Assembly (NCBI GenBank): GCA_947178475.1
Contig: CAMWYM010000007.1
Span: 1-51,584 of the forward strand
Length of the DNA stretch: 51,584 bases
Direction: 5' to 3'
Source of the DNA: an uncultured Clostridium sp.
GTDB taxonomy: Bacteria > Bacillota > Clostridia > Lachnospirales > Lachnospiraceae
Below, piece after piece: positions 26,468-36,067 of this stretch (position 1 is the stretch's first letter; each line of letters starts with the position of its first letter). A model generated the notes under the pieces. The model saw only the letters and a list, made by a program, of their open reading frames with translations. It did not search any database and was not told where the DNA came from. A program made the position numbers and the translations under genes.

Positions 26468-27748
26468 TCAATTCCCCTGCTCTGCTTCATAATCGGCAAC
26501 CTTGCGGATAATATCCCGATTATACCTAGTCCAGTCCGTATCAAATTTCTTCAAAAATGCTTCCTTATCTCCCTCAATCAGATAGGTCTGTATCATACCC
26601 TCAACTGCCATTTCGGAAGGATAATAATGGTCATGAAAATCTGCCATTTTCCCCTCCTCTATATAGCTGGACATACCCTCCAGCATAGAAGCTAAATTGA
26701 AGCTTTCATCAATACACGGAACAGCATTCTGGTCATCAAGATAATCCTGCACATTGTCATGCTCCAAAAGAAAATCCAATACCTCATAGGCTGCATCCTT
26801 ATTTTGACATTCCTTTGTAATGCAAAATTGAAGGTCAATACCCGAATTCAACTGGTTCTTCTCTGCCTCCTCATTTGCCGGCATAACAAAGCTGTCTATA
26901 TTGATATCCGGATTTACCGACAAAATCTGGGGAACTGCGTAGCTGCCAATGGTATACATTGCCGCATCGCCATTTGCAAATGCAATACATGCATCGTTGT
27001 AGTTATATGCAAAAGGACCTGCCTCGCCATATTGTAGCAGCTTGGCAATCTTATCGGCAACCTCGTCATAGGCATCCTCAAAAGTAGCATCTCCCCTGTT
27101 TACCTGAGCACAGATGTCTGCCGGTGCAAGACTTACTGCCAGAGCATTCCACGGTGCCAAGCAAGTCCATGTATCACGGAATCCAAAATACAACGGCAAA
27201 ATACCTGCTTGCTGAATCTCTTCACAAAGGCTCATAAATTCATTCCATGTTGTTGGAATCTCCCAGCCATGCTCCTCAAACATATCCCTGTTATACAATA
27301 CACCTGCTGCATTTGCAACATAGGGAACACCATATGTACCCTCAGTTGGCACAAACTCAAGCCCCTCTAAAATGTCAATATAGGACTGTTTTACCTTAGA
27401 CAGTCCCTCATAGTCGGATATATCCATCAAAATATTGGAATCAACAAAGTTGGAGTAATTTACATCTCCACCTATCCCGATAATATCCGGATAATCCTCC
27501 CTGACAAATCTGGTCTTCAATATCGTCATTGCATCATTTGGAGATTCGATAGTCAGTTTTATATCCGTATGTGTCTCATTAAATTCCGCCTCCAACTGAT
27601 TAAAAAAATCAACTGCCTCCATCTTATACTGGACTAACGTAATCTCTGTTATACCACTGCTATCACTTTCTGACCCGCATCCGGTCACAAGGCCCATAAT
27701 TAAAATTAGGCTTAACATCATTGATATAGCTCTCTTAAAAGCGTACAT
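26468..27748 (-). CDS. Extracellular sugar-binding lipoprotein (cluster 1)
   Basis: A 426-residue precursor. The signal peptide has KR at residues 5-6, a hydrophobic core and the lipobox LVTGC with Cys24 as the lipidation site. The mature protein has the family 1 solute-binding fold, with DIIGIGGDVNYS, YGVPYVANAAGVLYNRDMF and the WNEFMSLCEEIQQAG segment. It captures sugar at the cell surface for the two permeases. It is the first gene of the galactoside operon. AAGGAG lies before the ATG. The sugar, probably raffinose-type, is inferred from the alpha-galactosidase and gal genes. Confidence 0.93.
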   Translation of the reverse strand: MYAFKRAISMMLSLILIMGLVTGCGSESDSSGITEITLVQYKMEAVDFFNQLEAEFNETHTDIKLTIESPNDAMTILKTRFVREDYPDIIGIGGDVNYSNFVDSNILMDISDYEGLSKVKQSYIDILEGLEFVPTEGTYGVPYVANAAGVLYNRDMFEEHGWEIPTTWNEFMSLCEEIQQAGILPLYFGFRDTWTCLAPWNALAVSLAPADICAQVNRGDATFEDAYDEVADKIAKLLQYGEAGPFAYNYNDACIAFANGDAAMYTIGSYAVPQILSVNPDINIDSFVMPANEEAEKNQLNSGIDLQFCITKECQNKDAAYEVLDFLLEHDNVQDYLDDQNAVPCIDESFNLASMLEGMSSYIEEGKMADFHDHYYPSEMAVEGMIQTYLIEGDKEAFLKKFDTDWTRYNRDIIRKVADYEAEQGN

Positions 27749-27979
27749 ATCCAGATTCTCCTTCCTTATTCAATTTCAAATGCATTTGATATATTGTATT
27801 ATCATTATACCCTTCCTTATGCATCTATAAAATAGCGGTAAAACGCCAGTTTTATACCCAAATGTGTCTTTTTCTATTTTTTCTTGCATATCATCACACA
27901 TTTTGGTATATTTATAAAAAATAACTACTTTTTTCAGCAAATTTTTCCATATAATGAACAGATAGGAGATATAAGCTAA
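27749..27979. promoter_or_regulatory. Divergent promoter region of the galactoside operon and its regulator
   Basis: On minus, TATAAT lies at 27804-27809 with no good -35, as expected for an activator-dependent promoter. On plus, TATAAT lies at 27950-27955, also with a poor -35, upstream of the AraC gene. The AT-rich stretch between them is the likely AraC-protein binding area. I could not fix the binding sites. Confidence 0.5.
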
Positions 27980-28825
27980 GTGAGTGATTTTCAATTCTCC
28001 ATTTTTCCAAATGAAAACTTTGTAGATTTAAGCATGTACCAATTCGGTCAAGAAAAGACTGATCCTTCACATTCTTATGGACCTGCCGCCAGAAACCATT
28101 ATTTGTTTCATTATATTTTGTCAGGAGCCGGAATGCTTGCAGCAAATGATTCAAGAGGAGAAACCCAGACCTATCATATCAAAAGCGGACAAGGGTTTAT
28201 GATTTTTCCAAATCAAATCACAACCTATGTTTCGGATAATCATCTTCCATGGGAGTATGTCTGGATTGAATTTGATGGATTACGGGTAAAGGAAGCCTTA
28301 AGCATTGCCGGATTATCGATTGATCAACCAATCTATAAGGCCAGACTTAAGGATTTACGTGAAGATATGATGCAGGAAATGCTGTACATCTCAAATCACA
28401 GTGATTCTGCACCATTTCATCTAATCGGACACCTATATCTATTTTTTGATGCATTGCTCCGGTCTATCACTCCTGAGCAGCAGACCAACAGCAAAAAGCT
28501 ACGGGACTATTATGTCAGAGAATCTCTCGCATATATTGAACAAAATTTTCAAAATGATATATCCGTTGAAGATATAGCAAAAGTATGTGGTCTAAACAGA
28601 AGCTATTTTAGTAAGGTATTCAAAGAAGCAACAGGTAAATCACCACAACAGTTCCTGCTTACCTATCGCATGATTAAAGCAACCGAATTATTAAAACTTA
28701 CTAAGCTGTCAATCGGGGATATCGGTAATGCAGTTGGCTATGCCAACCAGTTGCATTTTTCCCGGGCATTTAAAAATGAATATGGTATTTCGCCAAGAGA
28801 ATGGCGTAATAATAATTACAAATAG
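27980..28825 (+). CDS. AraC family regulator of the galactoside operon
   Basis: A 281-residue activator with a GTG start (27980) behind AGGAGA. Residues about 1-165 are a cupin-like sugar-sensing domain (YHIKSGQGFMIFPNQ, WEYVWIEFDGL). Residues about 180-280 hold two helix-turn-helix motifs, ISVEDIAKVCGLNRSYFSKVFKEATGKSP and SIGDIGNAVGYANQLHFSRAFKNEYGISP. The order and length match MsmR/RafR activators of raffinose-type operons. It is divergent from the transporter operon and probably activates it with alpha-galactoside as inducer. Confidence 0.92.
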   Translation: MSDFQFSIFPNENFVDLSMYQFGQEKTDPSHSYGPAARNHYLFHYILSGAGMLAANDSRGETQTYHIKSGQGFMIFPNQITTYVSDNHLPWEYVWIEFDGLRVKEALSIAGLSIDQPIYKARLKDLREDMMQEMLYISNHSDSAPFHLIGHLYLFFDALLRSITPEQQTNSKKLRDYYVRESLAYIEQNFQNDISVEDIAKVCGLNRSYFSKVFKEATGKSPQQFLLTYRMIKATELLKLTKLSIGDIGNAVGYANQLHFSRAFKNEYGISPREWRNNNYK

Positions 28826-28862
28826 CGGTAGTCAGATAATAATCTAAACTACCGCTATCTGT
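28824..28862. terminator. Bidirectional terminator after the AraC gene
   Basis: AGCGGTAGT (28824-28832) pairs with ACTACCGCT (28848-28856), with an inner AGAT/ATCT stem. It overlaps the regulator stop codon and separates it from the convergent hydratase gene. The U-tail is weak. Confidence 0.65.
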
Positions 28863-28883
28863 TTCATTCTATGTCTGTTTCTC

Positions 28884-31166
28884 CTACCTGCGGTTATAGT
28901 TAATCAGACATCCTTTTAAAATGATTTCTCTCTCGTCGTCGGTCAAATCTCCCAAATGGAAGGTCAGTTCTTTCATCTCCTTATTGACCACATATGCTTT
29001 GATATCATCATTCTTATCTCTTACACATTTTGCTATATCCGGAATAAAAATATAATCGTCTACCTCAAATTCATACTCCTCCGGCATAAGGAATGGGAGC
29101 ATCCCCCAGTTAATCAGGTTAGAGCGATATCTCTTAGTAGCATATTCCTTTGCCACATTTGCCCATCCTCCAAGCACCTTCTGGCAGGAAGCCGCCTGTT
29201 CACGAGCCGAGCCGTCTCCTGGCTTAACTGCAAAGATCGTGGAGCCTACACCTGTGTTGTCACGGGAGGTCTCCGGGAATGTTTCTTTAATTATATGCAT
29301 GATGTTACGCATCTCCGGATAAGCCTCACCCATACATTTGCCTTCTTCCCGTACCTTCTCCACTGCCTGAATTTCTTTTGCCCGACCTACATATTCCGGA
29401 TCTTTACGGGACAAGGTAAATTCAGCTAGTCCCAATGGATTGGAACGATATGACGAAGTTTCCCCTGATGGAATCAATTCGTCAGTGGTGGTCACCGGAT
29501 CGTGAATCACAGACGCCACCTTCAGTATTAGATTATCAGTGAGTGCCACCATTGCCGGCCAGTCCTTAATATTCGGTCCGAATTTAATCTCTACTGACGG
29601 GTCTGCTTTTCCCACACCGTTGTAAATACGGTTTTCATAGATAGTACGGTCAAAGAAGTACTTAGGATTGCTGAAATTCACCTCTAAATCTGTTGCTGCC
29701 GTCAAATATCCCTTGTTGGCGGCTGTAGCCGCAATGGAACGGGCATCCATTAATGCCACAGAAGAAATCTGTCCGTTCTGAACCTTAGAGCCCTCTCTAT
29801 TCGGAAAGTTTCTTGTAGAATGACGAATAGAGAATGCATTATGTGCAGGCGTATCTCCTGCACCAAAACACGGACCGCAGAATGCAGTCTTCACAATCGC
29901 ACCGGTTGCAATCAAATCAGCAAGCTTACCATTCTTTGCTAATTCCATATAAATCGGAGTTGATGCCGGATACACACTTAAGGTAAATTCATCTGAGCCT
30001 ATGCTGGCACCTCTCAAGATATCGGCAGCAGCACAGATATTTTCAAAACCACCTCCTGCACAGCCTGCAATGATTCCCTGATCCACATACAGCTTTCCGT
30101 CACGCACCTTATCCTTCAACGTAAAGTCAACCTTTCCGTCTAAGCTTACTAAAGCACGCTTCTCGCAATCCTCCAAAATATCCATAAGATTAGCATTCAG
30201 TTCCTCAATGGTATAGGTATTACTTGGATGGAACGGCATGGCAATCATCGGTTTAACCTTGCTCAAATCCACATAAACCATACCGTCATAGTAAGCGATA
30301 TCTCCGGGAGCAAGCTCCTTGTAATCATCAACTCTTCCATGAATATCATAAAATTCCTTAATCCTGCTGTCCGTCTTCCATATAGAGGATAGGCAGGTGG
30401 TCTCCGTAGTCATTACGTCAATCCCAATCCGATAATCCGCACTCAGGCTGTCCACGCCCGGACCAACAAATTCCATTACCTTATTCTTAACATAACCGTT
30501 AGCAAAAACAGCTCCGATAATGGCAAGAGCGACATCCTGAGGACCTACTCCCGGCTCCGGCTTGCCATCCAGATAAATCCCCACAACCTCCGGCATTTTG
30601 ACATCATAGGTCTGGCTAAGCAGCTGTTTTACCAGCTCTCCACCGCCTTCTCCGACTGCCATGGTACCAAGTGCACCATACCGGGTGTGCGAATCAGATC
30701 CAAGTATCATTGCACCACACTCTGCCAACATTTCTCTTGCGTATTGGTGAATGACAGCCTGATGAGGAGGCACATATACTCCTCCGTATTTCTTAGCACA
30801 GGTAAGACCAAACATGTGGTCATCCTCGTTAATTGTCCCTCCAACTGCACACAGAGAATTATGGCAGTTTGTCAAGACATAGGGTATAGGAAACTTCTCA
30901 AGACCAGACGCTCTTGCGGTCTGGATAATACCCACAAAAGTAATGTCATGGGAAGTCAATTTATCAAACTTAATCTGAAGCTTATCCATATTGCCAGAAG
31001 TATTATGTGCTTTCAAGATGTTGTAGGCTATTGTGTTCTTCGCCGCTTCCTCCTTTGAAACCACGCTGCCGGTCTTACTCCTTAACGACTCTTCCTGATT
31101 TGCACCGTCTTCAATAATGTCGGTGCCATTTACAAGATATGCACCACCTTCATATAACTTAATCAC
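28884..31166 (-). CDS. Aconitase-superfamily hydratase (YbhJ-like)
   Basis: A 760-residue protein, close to E. coli YbhJ. Aconitase landmarks are [12 protein letters not shown] (near 155-167), a Cys in [11 protein letters not shown] that replaces the usual SCTN motif, FCGPCFGAG with a C-x2-C pair, and [10 protein letters not shown]. Together they give three candidate ligands for a 4Fe-4S cluster. [21 protein letters not shown] lies in the linker to the C-terminal domain. The substrate is not known; aconitate is possible but untested. It stands alone behind its own promoter. No other TCA-cycle gene is nearby. Confidence 0.85.
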   Translation of the reverse strand: MIKLYEGGAYLVNGTDIIEDGANQEESLRSKTGSVVSKEEAAKNTIAYNILKAHNTSGNMDKLQIKFDKLTSHDITFVGIIQTARASGLEKFPIPYVLTNCHNSLCAVGGTINEDDHMFGLTCAKKYGGVYVPPHQAVIHQYAREMLAECGAMILGSDSHTRYGALGTMAVGEGGGELVKQLLSQTYDVKMPEVVGIYLDGKPEPGVGPQDVALAIIGAVFANGYVKNKVMEFVGPGVDSLSADYRIGIDVMTTETTCLSSIWKTDSRIKEFYDIHGRVDDYKELAPGDIAYYDGMVYVDLSKVKPMIAMPFHPSNTYTIEELNANLMDILEDCEKRALVSLDGKVDFTLKDKVRDGKLYVDQGIIAGCAGGGFENICAAADILRGASIGSDEFTLSVYPASTPIYMELAKNGKLADLIATGAIVKTAFCGPCFGAGDTPAHNAFSIRHSTRNFPNREGSKVQNGQISSVALMDARSIAATAANKGYLTAATDLEVNFSNPKYFFDRTIYENRIYNGVGKADPSVEIKFGPNIKDWPAMVALTDNLILKVASVIHDPVTTTDELIPSGETSSYRSNPLGLAEFTLSRKDPEYVGRAKEIQAVEKVREEGKCMGEAYPEMRNIMHIIKETFPETSRDNTGVGSTIFAVKPGDGSAREQAASCQKVLGGWANVAKEYATKRYRSNLINWGMLPFLMPEEYEFEVDDYIFIPDIAKCVRDKNDDIKAYVVNKEMKELTFHLGDLTDDEREIILKGCLINYNRR

Positions 31167-31214
31167 AAATTTGTCCTCCTTGCTCGCCTCTGAATAATTT
31201 CTTAACCGCCCATT

Positions 31215-31243
31215 ATTGTAGCATAACCCATAAGACTTTTCAA
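31215..31243 (-). promoter_or_regulatory. Promoter of the hydratase gene
   Basis: Minus-strand TTGAAA (31238-31243) and TACAAT (31215-31220) are 17 bases apart, about 50 bases before the start codon. Confidence 0.7.
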
Positions 31244-31328
31244 GCCGGACAGCCTCCCTGTATCAAATCGATAATCTCTCGTCAGACATTAAACCAAATC
31301 TCATTTCGCTGCAAAATTACTTTACCCG

Positions 31329-32159
31329 CTAATAATGATAGGATTTCTTCGCCCTTTTCAATGAGGAAAGCCATTGGGAACCGGAGTACTTATGTCCTGG
31401 AAAGTCCTTGTCGGCCTTTAAAAAATAGCGATATCCACCGTTTGCATCATCCCATGTTGCGTCCACATTGTACCAGACCTTTCCAATCTTTACCATATTC
31501 CAAGCATGATTCTTCCCCTTAACGTAAACACAAGGAATCCGCATCTCCTGCATTATACGCTGAAAGGCAAGGGCATAGGTCATACAAATTCCCCGCCCCT
31601 TGGTGAATGCATAATAGGGACTGTAATACCGCTCATCATACTTCATATGACTGAGCAGATAGTCATATGCTTTCTTAATCCTCTCCACTCTTCTCCCTCT
31701 GCGGCAGCTTCTGGCAATTGCTTTCACCCTCTTGGCTATTCTTTTCTCCTGCTTCACCGTAGTGAGATAATGAAACTGAAAAGAAACAAACCTATCTCTT
31801 GTACCACATATAGACACACAGGTTCCCGATATAATTCCCATCAAATACCCATTCTTTGCCGCCAACTTATCCATAAACGTAGCGTATACAGATGATTTCC
31901 TATGATATCGCTCAAAATCCTCTGCGATTCCCGGATAATAGAATGCAAAATAGGACTGATGCCTCTCCATTCCTGCCAGCAATTCTGTAATCAATTCCTT
32001 CTCGCTGTCTACTCTGACAACTTCCTCCGGCAACTGCACTTCACCTGCATATACAATTTTCATTGTGGGTGCCGGAAACATCATAAGCGTAAACAGGAAA
32101 AATATAAGTCCTGCAAACCATTTCCAGCGCCTCCAGTGTACAAAAAATAAATTCATCAT
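31329..32159 (-). CDS. Secreted transglutaminase-like protein
   Basis: About 276 residues. An N-terminal hydrophobic segment (residues about 12-33) ending VYAG looks like a signal peptide or anchor. The transglutaminase-like core has the catalytic Cys in GRGICMTYAL (about residue 192), His in NHAWNMVKI (about 218) and Asp in NVDATWDD (about 233). Such domains act as peptidases or crosslinkers at the cell surface. The middle is very basic (KRVKAIARSCRRGRRV). I chose the ATG at 32159 because GGAGGG stands 8 bases upstream; the frame also allows a GTG at 32165. No function is known. Confidence 0.87.
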   Translation of the reverse strand: MMNLFFVHWRRWKWFAGLIFFLFTLMMFPAPTMKIVYAGEVQLPEEVVRVDSEKELITELLAGMERHQSYFAFYYPGIAEDFERYHRKSSVYATFMDKLAAKNGYLMGIISGTCVSICGTRDRFVSFQFHYLTTVKQEKRIAKRVKAIARSCRRGRRVERIKKAYDYLLSHMKYDERYYSPYYAFTKGRGICMTYALAFQRIMQEMRIPCVYVKGKNHAWNMVKIGKVWYNVDATWDDANGGYRYFLKADKDFPGHKYSGSQWLSSLKRAKKSYHY

Positions 32160-32316
32160 AACCACATCCCTCCATATCTGTATTTCAAAATCCCGGCAAA
32201 CTGCAGCTTCCAGTCAACTGCATACACCTCAATATCAGCGGCTGAAATAAGCATATCATAGGGAGATGTCCCATAAACAGGATAGTGCAATGAATAATTT
32301 ATCCCAAAATATTCAC

Positions 32317-32345
32317 TAAAAAAACCGCTGCAAACCCACAGCGGT
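32317..32345 (-). terminator. Rho-independent terminator of the small HTH gene
   Basis: Arms ACCGCTG and CAGCGGT (32324-32330 with 32339-32345) are followed on minus by seven Ts (32317-32323). It lies 12 bases after the stop of the 60-residue gene and separates it from the transglutaminase gene. Confidence 0.88.
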
Positions 32346-32357
32346 CTTCTTCCCTGT

Positions 32358-32540
32358 CTATGTCTGTATATCCTCAGGCCTGACTCCCAGATACACACAT
32401 AACTGTAAAAATTCTTCTGCCATCAGATCCTTTTTCCCATCTGACAATTCCCTTATATTGATTCCCGTATCACTCTCTACCTGCTCCACCGATATACTTC
32501 GACTCATCATATAATCTAATAAGTACTTCTCCGCTTTCAT
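32358..32540 (-). CDS. Small helix-turn-helix protein, 60 residues
   Basis: A 60-residue protein with an XRE/Cro-like helix-turn-helix in SRSISVEQVESDTGINIRELSDGKK, followed by a short LQLCVYLGV helix. It lacks the extra C-terminal domain of larger regulators. A strong AAAGGAGG precedes the ATG, and it has its own consensus promoter and terminator, so it is a real one-gene unit. The promoter spacer is filled by a palindrome. It is divergent from another XRE regulator. Autorepression is the simplest reading. Confidence 0.8.
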   Translation of the reverse strand: MKAEKYLLDYMMSRSISVEQVESDTGINIRELSDGKKDLMAEEFLQLCVYLGVRPEDIQT

Positions 32541-32593
32541 TCATTATTCCTCCTTTATTCTACTTGTGATGGAATATTTTAGTAATACTCTAT

Positions 32594-32622
32594 ATTATAT
32601 TCTATTTAAAATAGAATATCAA
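32594..32622 (-). promoter_or_regulatory. Promoter with embedded palindromic operator
   Basis: Minus-strand TTGATA (32617-32622) and TATAAT (32594-32599) are 17 bases apart. A 23-bp palindrome, ATATTCTATTT with its complement around one centre base (32597-32619), covers the whole spacer. A dimeric repressor there would block RNA polymerase. Confidence 0.78.
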
Positions 32623-32651
32623 TTAATTTTTTCATTTTACCGGAAAATTTA

Positions 32652-32680
32652 TTGACATCAAAAATCAATTACTATAAGAT
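32652..32680 (+). promoter_or_regulatory. Promoter of the divergent XRE gene
   Basis: TTGACA (32652-32657) and TAAGAT (32675-32680) are 17 bases apart, 33 bases downstream of the palindromic operator. Transcription would start near 32687. Confidence 0.65.
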
Positions 32681-32713
32681 AAAGAAAACACAAACAGAGA
32701 AATGGAGAACACG

Positions 32714-33058
32714 ATGAACAACCCGAATCTTGGCAGAATGCTCCGCTATTACAGAAAGGCAAATTCCTTTTCTGTTCAGCAGGTAGTGAACAAAATGAAA
32801 AACGAATACGAGATTTCACTTTCTCCGAAAACCATCTACGGCTGGGAGAATGGGCAGAATCAACCCTCTGCAGATAACCTTTTAGTTCTTTGCAAAATGT
32901 ATAAGATTAACAATATATTGGATTCACTCGGATATGAAGGCAGTCCCGAACAGGCCCCACTGATTCTAAGTCCTGAAGAAAGAGAAATCATCATCAAATA
33001 TCGCTCCCGCAAATATTTCAATTCCGCAATTCGCAAATTACTGGATATCGAAGAATAA
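32714..33058 (+). CDS. XRE family transcriptional regulator
   Basis: A 114-residue protein. The helix-turn-helix covers residues about 4-60 (LGRMLRYYRKANSFSVQQVV, then SPKTIYGWENGQNQPSADNLLVL). The C-terminal 45 residues contain LSPEEREIIIKYRSR, a common tail of this family. I prefer the ATG at 32714, with GGAGA 5 bases upstream, over the ATG at 32702, which has only a weak AGAGA. It is divergent from the 60-residue HTH gene and ends in a terminator overlapping its stop. The targets are unknown. Confidence 0.85.
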   Translation: MNNPNLGRMLRYYRKANSFSVQQVVNKMKNEYEISLSPKTIYGWENGQNQPSADNLLVLCKMYKINNILDSLGYEGSPEQAPLILSPEEREIIIKYRSRKYFNSAIRKLLDIEE

Positions 33059-33085
33059 AGCAGCTAGACAGCTGCTTTATTTTTA
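33054..33085. terminator. Bidirectional terminator
   Basis: AATAAAGCAGCT (33054-33065) pairs perfectly with AGCTGCTTTATT (33070-33081) and is followed by TTT. It overlaps the XRE stop codon and also faces the convergent aminopeptidase gene. Confidence 0.88.
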
Positions 33086-33145
33086 TCCTGAATCAGACAA
33101 AACTAACTTATCCCTCTTTTTACATCATCGACAGACTTTCCTAAG

Positions 33146-35251
33146 TTATTTTTTAAATGGTTCATTCAGCATATCACAGCCATCCAGCACAAAGCGTCCG
33201 TCACGAATAATTGCCCTTTGGGTTCCGTCAGCATGAATGCTGGTAATCTCGGCAATCTCATCATAGGGAATCGTGATATCTGTATGACAATTAAAATAAG
33301 CCCTATCCTCATCCTCCTCCCGCAACAGGGAGCACTCGTTATCCTTTGCCACAATCTCCTTACCATCTGGATTAAATAGCCGGATTTCTTCACTATGGCT
33401 GTAACAGGTATCTCCCACTGCAAAATGCGGTCCCATTTTCTCTACAATCAGAATCGGCAGCTTATATACAATATCATAAGCATTTGCCATCACATAGGCC
33501 GTAGTATTCGTTCCGATGGCAAACTCCCCAATAGGCAGCGTGTCCCGGTTAAACAGCACATTTTCTTTAATATAAGCTCGATTTTCCTCTAAAGCTTCAA
33601 AATTGTCACAGGTATAATCCGTCACCATACCGTCTTTAAAGGTTAACATAAGATTGTTAAACTTCAAATCATTTAAATACACCTCCGATACATTTAGGGT
33701 TCCTTCCGTACCGGTAAGCTTAGGCGAAGTAAATACCTCTCCCACCGGAATATTCACATCCGCAGTACAGTTTTCAAAATTCGTCTCCTTATCCGGACAC
33801 TTCAGGTCGTGCATCATCACCAGCATATCTGTTTTGTTTGTACCCTTTCCCAGCACATGAACGCTCTCAGCGAGGTCCAGCTCATCTATAATAATCTGCT
33901 GTACCCTTTTATATTCGTCGTTATCAAGAGTATTTACCTTGACCGTTTCTGCAAAAATTTCCTCAAACTGTCCACCGATTTCCGGCACCGGATAAGCAAT
34001 AATGGTAAAGCTGTATTCACTCTGTGGAATAAATTCGTTGACAATCTTTGCACTCTCCGAGGATACCCAGACAGAGAGCTTCTGCTGTTTTTCACTGAGT
34101 TTAAGATTTTCCGGCTTATTCACCGGTTCAAAAGGCTTCTCACCAAACACCTCGACCACCGCTGGACCGGCATAAGCTTTCGCAAGCTGTCTCCGGCTTT
34201 CATAGGCATTTCTAAGAATTGCCGTTTTGTGCTCCGCAAAAGCCCGGTCCAGAAACAATGCATCATCTCCCCGATGGTCATATTCATACTGCTTATTGGC
34301 AGCAGTTCCCGCATATCCCGGCTTCATTGTCTGCCTGCGGTTCACTCTTGCAATCGGAGCACGATAAATCACCGGCGTAAGACCCATTTTTTCAAACTGT
34401 AAAATAGCTGCCCTTATCATTCTTTCCTGTCCGATAAAATAACGGATATTAACCGTCTTCTTCTTTGACAGGTCAATTCCGGCTATCCGAAATCCCTCCT
34501 CATATCCATGAGTATAGGTATACGCCATGGCCTCGATTTCCCTATCCTCCAAGGAATTTAAAAACTCTGCCAGCTGGATTTCATTGTCCGTAATATATTC
34601 CCCGTAGTAAAACAGATACCGTATATCCGTCAAATCACTATTCATAATAATATTCGTTGCAAAATCAAGTTCCGGATCTAATATTTCTCTGGTACGATAA
34701 TCAATAACAGGCTCCGCATAATCACTAACAAAATAGTAAATAGCATCTGATATTTGCTTTTTCGTTGGAACACCGGTCTCAAACAGGCACAGAATCTCCA
34801 CGAACAGCTCTGCATGTATCGTAAGCTCAAACAGCCGCTGCTCTACAGCATAGATAATATCACCTCGAATTTCGGCATACAAAAAGCTAAGCAACTGTCC
34901 CATTTCCTCTCCAAGGCTTTTCACTGCAAAAGCCGGATTGGCATAGCTTATGTCATAGTTTCCGCCCTCTTCCAAAATGTCACTGTACAGTCTGGTATTA
35001 TAATCCCGCATCTCCTCAAAGGACATATCTTTTAAATCTTTTGCAGCTGCCCTTTCCCTCAGCTCGTCCATCATCAGCACAAACTTGGCTGTTCTCCTGA
35101 AATAGTCCAAAAACGGCTCTTCAATATCGGTATCTCCCGCTAAAAAAGTATGAATCCGCTGCATAGCGAGCTCATACCTTTCCATTACACGCTCATTCTC
35201 TTCCTTAAATAATTCACTATAATCCAATTTCATTCCTCTTTTCTTTTTCAT
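33146..35251 (-). CDS. M29-like aminopeptidase with long N-terminal region
   Basis: About 701 residues. The C-terminal half resembles the M29 (thermophilic) aminopeptidases: VGEVFTSPKLTGTEGTLNVS with a metal-binding Glu, IGEFAIGTN with a second Glu, EKMGPHFAVGDTCYSH with His and Tyr, and NCHTDITIP with His and Asp. Normal M29 enzymes are about 400 residues, so the first 300 or so residues are an added region of unknown role, rich in Glu and helices. I prefer the ATG at 35251; the frame opens with a GTG at 35263 that overlaps the preceding stop. It is the last gene of a four-gene envelope operon. Confidence 0.82.
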   Translation of the reverse strand: MKKKRGMKLDYSELFKEENERVMERYELAMQRIHTFLAGDTDIEEPFLDYFRRTAKFVLMMDELRERAAAKDLKDMSFEEMRDYNTRLYSDILEEGGNYDISYANPAFAVKSLGEEMGQLLSFLYAEIRGDIIYAVEQRLFELTIHAELFVEILCLFETGVPTKKQISDAIYYFVSDYAEPVIDYRTREILDPELDFATNIIMNSDLTDIRYLFYYGEYITDNEIQLAEFLNSLEDREIEAMAYTYTHGYEEGFRIAGIDLSKKKTVNIRYFIGQERMIRAAILQFEKMGLTPVIYRAPIARVNRRQTMKPGYAGTAANKQYEYDHRGDDALFLDRAFAEHKTAILRNAYESRRQLAKAYAGPAVVEVFGEKPFEPVNKPENLKLSEKQQKLSVWVSSESAKIVNEFIPQSEYSFTIIAYPVPEIGGQFEEIFAETVKVNTLDNDEYKRVQQIIIDELDLAESVHVLGKGTNKTDMLVMMHDLKCPDKETNFENCTADVNIPVGEVFTSPKLTGTEGTLNVSEVYLNDLKFNNLMLTFKDGMVTDYTCDNFEALEENRAYIKENVLFNRDTLPIGEFAIGTNTTAYVMANAYDIVYKLPILIVEKMGPHFAVGDTCYSHSEEIRLFNPDGKEIVAKDNECSLLREEDEDRAYFNCHTDITIPYDEIAEITSIHADGTQRAIIRDGRFVLDGCDMLNEPFKK

Positions 35252-35263
35252 TTTGCCAGACAC

Positions 35264-35578
35264 CTACAGTATCCAGCCCGCCACATAAAATATAATCGTA
35301 ATCAGCATCGGAAACCCATTGATTACCAGCGCAGCCCGTTTGAGAGACAGTCCGCCCTCCTCCGTCTTCCATGCGGCAACACAAAAACCGATACCTGCTA
35401 TAGCTGACATCAGTGCTCCGATACCCAGCAGACCTACCACAGCAGGTCCTTTTCCCCCATACAGATAGGAGATAACCACAGCACCAATCAGACAAAGAAC
35501 TGCCACAGTCCCCAGAATACAGGACACAATGGCATCCACACTGACACTCTTTAAACGGTAAGCACTATCTCTCAGCAT
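35264..35578 (-). CDS. Small membrane protein, three helices (DUF6142-like)
   Basis: A 104-residue protein with hydrophobic segments at about 15-38, 45-68 and 84-103. It resembles small Firmicutes proteins annotated DUF6142, but I hold that name loosely. Its start overlaps the VanZ-like stop by 14 bases, and the aminopeptidase gene follows directly, so it is within one operon. Function unknown. Confidence 0.7.
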   Translation of the reverse strand: MLRDSAYRLKSVSVDAIVSCILGTVAVLCLIGAVVISYLYGGKGPAVVGLLGIGALMSAIAGIGFCVAAWKTEEGGLSLKRAALVINGFPMLITIIFYVAGWIL

Positions 35579-36047
35579 TTCTTTCTCTCCTCCTGTTCAC
35601 CAGCAACAGTATATAGTATACCCAGAAACCAAATAATCCACCAACAGTATTTAAAATCAAATCATCTACGTCAAATACTCCCACCTTTGCCACCAGCTGC
35701 AAAAGCTCCACAGACAGACTAAACAGCAAAGTATACAGTACTGCCTGATACCACCGCACCTTTTTGTTCACTACCCAGCGGATAAGTGCACCAAAGGGCA
35801 TAAAGGCTGCCACATTGCCAATTAGATTGACCACCACACTATAAAAGTCAATGTAATTGCGGTATTTGATAAAGCGTATAATTTCCCTGAAGGGTATCAG
35901 ATTATAGCGGAAATCAATATACTTATTCCCTCTTCCAAATCCGTCACTGAGCAACAGAAAATATACCAGTATAATCATATATATTCCAAAGCAAATCCGT
36001 GACAGGACCCGTATAATATCACGTTTTCTTACGTTAGGATTTTTCAT
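35565..36047 (-). CDS. VanZ-like family protein
   Basis: A 160-residue membrane protein with four helices. The family pattern is present: NLIPFREIIRFIKY, NLIGNVAAFMPFGALI, ELLQLV and FDVDDLILNTVGGLFGF. VanZ was first linked to low-level teicoplanin resistance, and relatives are widespread envelope proteins of unclear action. It lies 20 bases after the LtaS-like gene and overlaps the next gene. Confidence 0.9.
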   Translation of the reverse strand: MKNPNVRKRDIIRVLSRICFGIYMIILVYFLLLSDGFGRGNKYIDFRYNLIPFREIIRFIKYRNYIDFYSVVVNLIGNVAAFMPFGALIRWVVNKKVRWYQAVLYTLLFSLSVELLQLVAKVGVFDVDDLILNTVGGLFGFWVYYILLLVNRRRERNAER

Positions 36048-36067
36048 TTTTTATTCCATTTCTATCC

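Noticed and set aside
27776-28154. Two minus-strand frames of 72 and 80 codons near the AraC gene
   Set aside because: They cover the divergent promoter region and the antisense of the AraC start, with no translation signals.
32156-32398. Minus-strand 80-codon frame
   Set aside because: It runs through a strong terminator (32317-32345) and overlaps the small HTH gene in another frame.
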